DNA of 8,036 bases from Flavobacterium sp. GTDB lineage: Bacteria; Bacteroidota; Bacteroidia; Flavobacteriales; Flavobacteriaceae. The stretch covers positions 1-8,036 of the forward strand of contig JASLGC010000268.1 of the NCBI GenBank assembly GCA_030150335.1, in the 5' to 3' direction. Numbering within the stretch: position 1 is the first letter of the stretch; each line of letters opens with the position of its first letter. The notes below the pieces were generated by a model, which was not told where the DNA came from, made no database searches, and was given only the letters and a program-made list of their open reading frames with translations. A program made the position numbers and the translations under genes. Below are positions 6,187 to 8,036 of the stretch, piece by piece.

Positions 6187-6199
6187 AAAAGTAGGGCGT
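6161..6199 (-). terminator. intrinsic terminator of the ybaB-DUF4369 operon
   Basis: A nine-base-pair GC-rich stem (ACGCCCTAC at 6175-6183 with GTAGGGCGT at 6191-6199) has a seven-base homopolymer loop. On the minus strand it is followed by a T-rich tract (6161-6174). It begins eight bases past the stop codon of the DUF4369 gene. The plus-strand side is followed by a mixed sequence, so it works mainly in the minus direction. Confidence 0.88.
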
Positions 6200-6206
6200 C
6201 TATCAA

Positions 6207-6956
6207 TTATTCTTGAGGAGTAGAATTCTTTTTAAATTCTTCTTCCATTGTTTTTCTTTCTTTGATAAACTCTTCTAATTGTTTACCATATTTATGTGAC
6301 ATAACTTCAGGACTTAGCGAATTGTAAATCGTATCTAAGTACTTCACGTTAGCATCATATAAATCAGTTAATGCAATATAAGGCGTAGCGTCAGAATCTT
6401 TATGGTTTAATGCAAAGTTTACCGCATTAAGGTATTTTCTAACAGCCAACTTTTTATTCAATTTAGTAATACTATCTATTTTAGTAGTATTGTTTTCTTT
6501 TTCAGCGTTGAAGCGTTCTACCAGCAATTCGTTTTGCTTATCTAAAACAAGCGTTCTTGTTTTTAAGTAGTTTTCATAAACCTCTTGAGATTTAGACCCT
6601 GTTACTTTAGCATCAGCATAAAAATTCTTCAAAGTAGTATTAACAGTCATTTGCCCAGGTTCAGCAAAAAACATGATTTGGTTATCTTGAGAATTACTAT
6701 GACCTCTGTCTAACGTTAAAAAGAATACTTCCGGAGAGTCGATGTTTAAATCAAATTTAAAACTTGAGTCCCCAGTCACAGCCAAAGAGTCGATTGCTTT
6801 AAAAACAGTGTCTTGTATTTGGTATAAGTACAAATTACCTTGCTTAAAGCCATCTACTTTTCCAGTAACAATTAAGTTACCTTTTCCGCTATCCTTGTTA
6901 CAAGAAACGAAAAGTGCTCCAGTAGCTATTAAAAGAGTGTAAAGAATTTTTTTCAT
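6207..6956 (-). CDS. DUF4369 domain-containing lipoprotein
   Basis: This 249-residue lipoprotein has a signal peptide with lipobox FVSC, the lipidated cysteine being C19, followed by N-K-D-S-G-K-G. Residues about 27-120 form the beta-rich DUF4369 domain (I-V-T-G-K-V-D-G-F-K-Q-G-N-L-Y-L-Y at 29-45, F-F-A-E-P-G-Q-M at 96-103, and an A-K-V-T-G-S-K-S-Q-E segment at 116-125). A charged helical, probably coiled-coil, stretch covers about 125-180, and a helical tail ends in a lysine/glutamate-rich segment. In Bacteroidota this domain and helical region usually sit in front of a thioredoxin/TlpA domain. Here the protein ends without one and has no C-x-x-C motif. It starts four bases after the ybaB stop, so the two form an operon. 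The domain's molecular function is not known. Confidence 0.85.
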   Translation of the reverse strand: MKKILYTLLIATGALFVSCNKDSGKGNLIVTGKVDGFKQGNLYLYQIQDTVFKAIDSLAVTGDSSFKFDLNIDSPEVFFLTLDRGHSNSQDNQIMFFAEPGQMTVNTTLKNFYADAKVTGSKSQEVYENYLKTRTLVLDKQNELLVERFNAEKENNTTKIDSITKLNKKLAVRKYLNAVNFALNHKDSDATPYIALTDLYDANVKYLDTIYNSLSPEVMSHKYGKQLEEFIKERKTMEEEFKKNSTPQE

Positions 6957-6960
6957 AATT

Positions 6961-7284
6961 TTATTTGAATAGGTCTAATCCAGGGATATTTGGCATTCCG
7001 TCTTTTGCAGCTACAGCCAATTCAGCTTCATTAATAGCGCTTGCTTTTTCAATAGCACGATTTAAAACCATAACAAGATAATCTTCTAATTGCTCTTTAT
7101 CTTCCAATAATTCATCAGCAACAGAAATAGAGCGAATAGTTCTGTTTGCAGTTAAAGTCACTTGCAACAAACCATCATTACTCTTATCATCAATAAGAAC
7201 AGTGTCTAATCTTTTTTTAGTTTCTTCAATCTTTGCTTGGGTCTCTTGTAATTTACCCATCATGCCCATTAAGTCTCCAAACAT
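6961..7284 (-). CDS. YbaB/EbfC family nucleoid-associated protein
   Basis: This 107-residue protein has the full YbaB layout: an N-terminal M-F-G-D-L-x-G-M-M-G-K-L-Q-E-T-Q segment leading a long helix (about 5-28), a three-strand sheet (about 38-57, with V-T-L-T-A-N-R-T-I), and a C-terminal helix (about 63-92) ending in a short glycine/proline tail. YbaB proteins are dimers that bind DNA and affect nucleoid organisation and gene expression. In many bacteria the gene neighbours dnaX and recR. Here it instead heads an operon with a lipoprotein gene and is preceded by its own promoter. Family assignment is firm. Confidence 0.93.
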   Translation of the reverse strand: MFGDLMGMMGKLQETQAKIEETKKRLDTVLIDDKSNDGLLQVTLTANRTIRSISVADELLEDKEQLEDYLVMVLNRAIEKASAINEAELAVAAKDGMPNIPGLDLFK

Positions 7285-7310
7285 ATCTAATGTATTTAAA
7301 TTTTGTTGAG

Positions 7311-7318
7311 CAAAAATA
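7311..7318 (-). promoter_or_regulatory. -7 promoter element of the ybaB operon
   Basis: On the minus strand the bases are TATTTTTG, an exact TAnnTTTG match ending 26 bases before the ATG, predicting a leader of about 22 bases. A possible CTG in place of the -33 TTG stands 21 bases upstream, so the -33 element is poor. Confidence 0.6.
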
Positions 7319-7534
7319 TTAAAATCTTTTGAAGTTCTACAGAAATGTTATAGAATACTTAAAATATAAAAGGTAGTGGTTTTTAGGAGGATTTACAAGG
7401 GAGAATATCGGTTTAACACGAGTTTTTTTAATGCGTTTTAGCACGATAGGATTTTGTCTATAAGTAAAGATGGCTTTGATTTTAATTCTATTGTGAAGGG
7501 AGTTTAACAAATAAGTTATTTTGTGATTTTTCTG

Positions 7535-7563
7535 TATGTCTTGTCCTGTTATAGCAAGACGTG
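7535..7563. repeat. inverted repeat, possible RNA hairpin
   Basis: Arms GTCTTG (7538-7543) and CAAGAC (7555-7560) pair perfectly around an 11-base loop. The stem extends outward by three more pairs if two G-T wobbles are allowed. No T run follows on either strand, so it is not an obvious terminator. Confidence 0.4.
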
Positions 7564-7679
7564 ACGTGTATTATATGCTACTATAGTGTAAATATAATGT
7601 TGCCTAAACGCAACCGTAGTTTTTCCATAATTCTTATGAGAGCAGTATGAAAGCACCCAAAATAGGAGCAGCAAAAAAG

Positions 7680-7706
7680 CGCTATAAATCCCTTTGTTTA
7701 TAAGCG
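7680..7706. repeat. inverted repeat with one bulge
   Basis: CGCTATAAA (7680-7688) pairs with TTTATAAGCG (7697-7706) with one bulged base, around an eight-base loop. It is preceded by a run of A and followed by TTTA, so it could be a weak terminator or part of a structured RNA. Confidence 0.35.
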
Positions 7707-7892
7707 TTTACAAGGTTTTACATATAAGTTGTTTTCCATAGGGAAAAACAGAGAGATTTAAGAGGAGATTTGCCATCCAAAAAGAAGTGTTTGAAAAGAG
7801 ATGATGTATCATGCTTACTATATGTTTTTACTGAACCAGAATTACACTGCACTGTCACTCGCCTTTTAAGTGAAATAAAATGAAAAATATTC

Positions 7893-7909
7893 TATGGTTA
7901 AATACCATA
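7893..7909. repeat. inverted repeat upstream of the last gene
   Basis: TATGGT and ACCATA are perfect arms around a five-base spacer, centred about 59 bases before the ATG at 7960. That is a plausible operator position. No consensus -7 element is seen between it and the start codon, so this gene may rely on an activator or an alternative sigma factor. Confidence 0.35.
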
Positions 7910-7959
7910 TGTCAATATTAGGTCGTTAAATCTAACAGACTAACTATTAAACCATTGAA

Positions 7960-8036
7960 ATGAATAAATTAATTTTTACAATTGTTGTGATGATTACAAC
8001 TGTTTTTTACGGACACAGCAGTATATCAAAGAAAGA
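7960..8036 (+). CDS. N-terminal start of a secreted protein, cut by the window edge
   Basis: Only 25 codons and two bases are present. The start M-N-K-L is followed by a hydrophobic run (about residues 4-17, I-F-T-I-V-V-M-I-T-T-V-F-Y) and then G-H-S-S-I-S-K-K, which looks like a Sec signal peptide with cleavage near G18-H-S. No lipobox cysteine is seen in the visible part. The frame is open to the end of the window. The start follows an A-rich stretch (ATTGAAATG), as is usual for Bacteroidota genes without Shine-Dalgarno sequences. Nothing can be said about its function. Confidence 0.6.
   Translation, partial: MNKLIFTIVVMITTVFYGHSSISKK

Larger units (their letters stand above)
7319..7959. 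other. 641-base region without a recognised gene
   Basis: The region lies between the divergent ybaB operon and the last, truncated gene. I find no tRNA, tmRNA or rRNA signature, no insertion sequence ends and no reading frame longer than about 20 codons that I can support. It holds several inverted repeats (7535-7563, 7680-7706, 7801-7812, 7855-7873 and 7893-7909) and two tiny overlapping frames at 7597-7703. An AGGAGG at 7385-7390 has no start codon at a useful distance. No exact plus-strand TAnnTTTG element was found. It may hold a small RNA, a decayed gene or long regulatory DNA for the last gene. Confidence 0.5.

Noticed and set aside
7392..7715. Nine-base direct repeat TTTACAAGG at 7392-7400 and 7707-7715, considered as attachment or insertion ends
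   Set aside because: It is short and there is no integrase, transposase or tRNA next to it. Such a repeat is easily due to chance in AT-rich DNA.

Overview
The window looks like chromosomal DNA from a member of the Bacteroidota, most likely the family Flavobacteriaceae. It is AT-rich (about one third G+C by eye). It lacks Shine-Dalgarno sequences in front of its genes and carries four exact copies of the Bacteroidota -7 promoter element TAnnTTTG just upstream of start codons. Its protein families fit too: a DUF4369 lipoprotein, a short Crp/Fnr protein of about 190 residues, and lipoproteins with flavobacterial-type lipoboxes. A Myroides- or Flavobacterium-like source is my guess only. I see no mobile element, CRISPR array, tRNA or rRNA.

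Left part (1-2650, plus strand): a secreted M23 (LytM-type) peptidase with a long non-catalytic C-terminal part. It is followed, under its own promoter, by a lipoprotein carrying two well-formed EF-hand-type calcium loops. A strong hairpin at 2618-2645 ends this block and also serves the convergent gene from the other side.

Middle part (2651-6152, minus strand, read right to left): a Crp/Fnr-type regulator, then the tightly overlapping cobT-cobS-cobC set, then a separately promoted SRPBCC-fold protein. CobT activates the lower ligand of vitamin B12, CobS joins it to the corrin ring, and CobC removes the phosphate, so together they form most of the nucleotide-loop assembly pathway. The usual partner cobU is absent and there is no room for a cobalamin riboswitch. 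Upstream of the SRPBCC gene lies an FNR-like palindrome at the spacing of a class II activator site, and the recognition helix of the local Crp/Fnr protein has the matching E-x-x-S-R pattern. That is a testable link, not an established one.

Right part (6161-8036): a two-gene minus-strand operon of a YbaB/EbfC DNA-binding protein and a DUF4369 lipoprotein ends in a clear terminator. The promoter of the crp-like gene is laid over that terminator, and its mRNA is predicted to be leaderless. Then come about 640 bases without a recognisable gene but with several inverted repeats and two tiny overlapping reading frames. Last is the first 25 codons of a plus-strand secreted protein cut by the window edge.

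Overall this is mostly ordinary core and metabolic gene content. The points of interest are regulatory layouts, the calcium-loop lipoprotein and the unexplained gap on the right. I did not find a convincing new multi-gene system.
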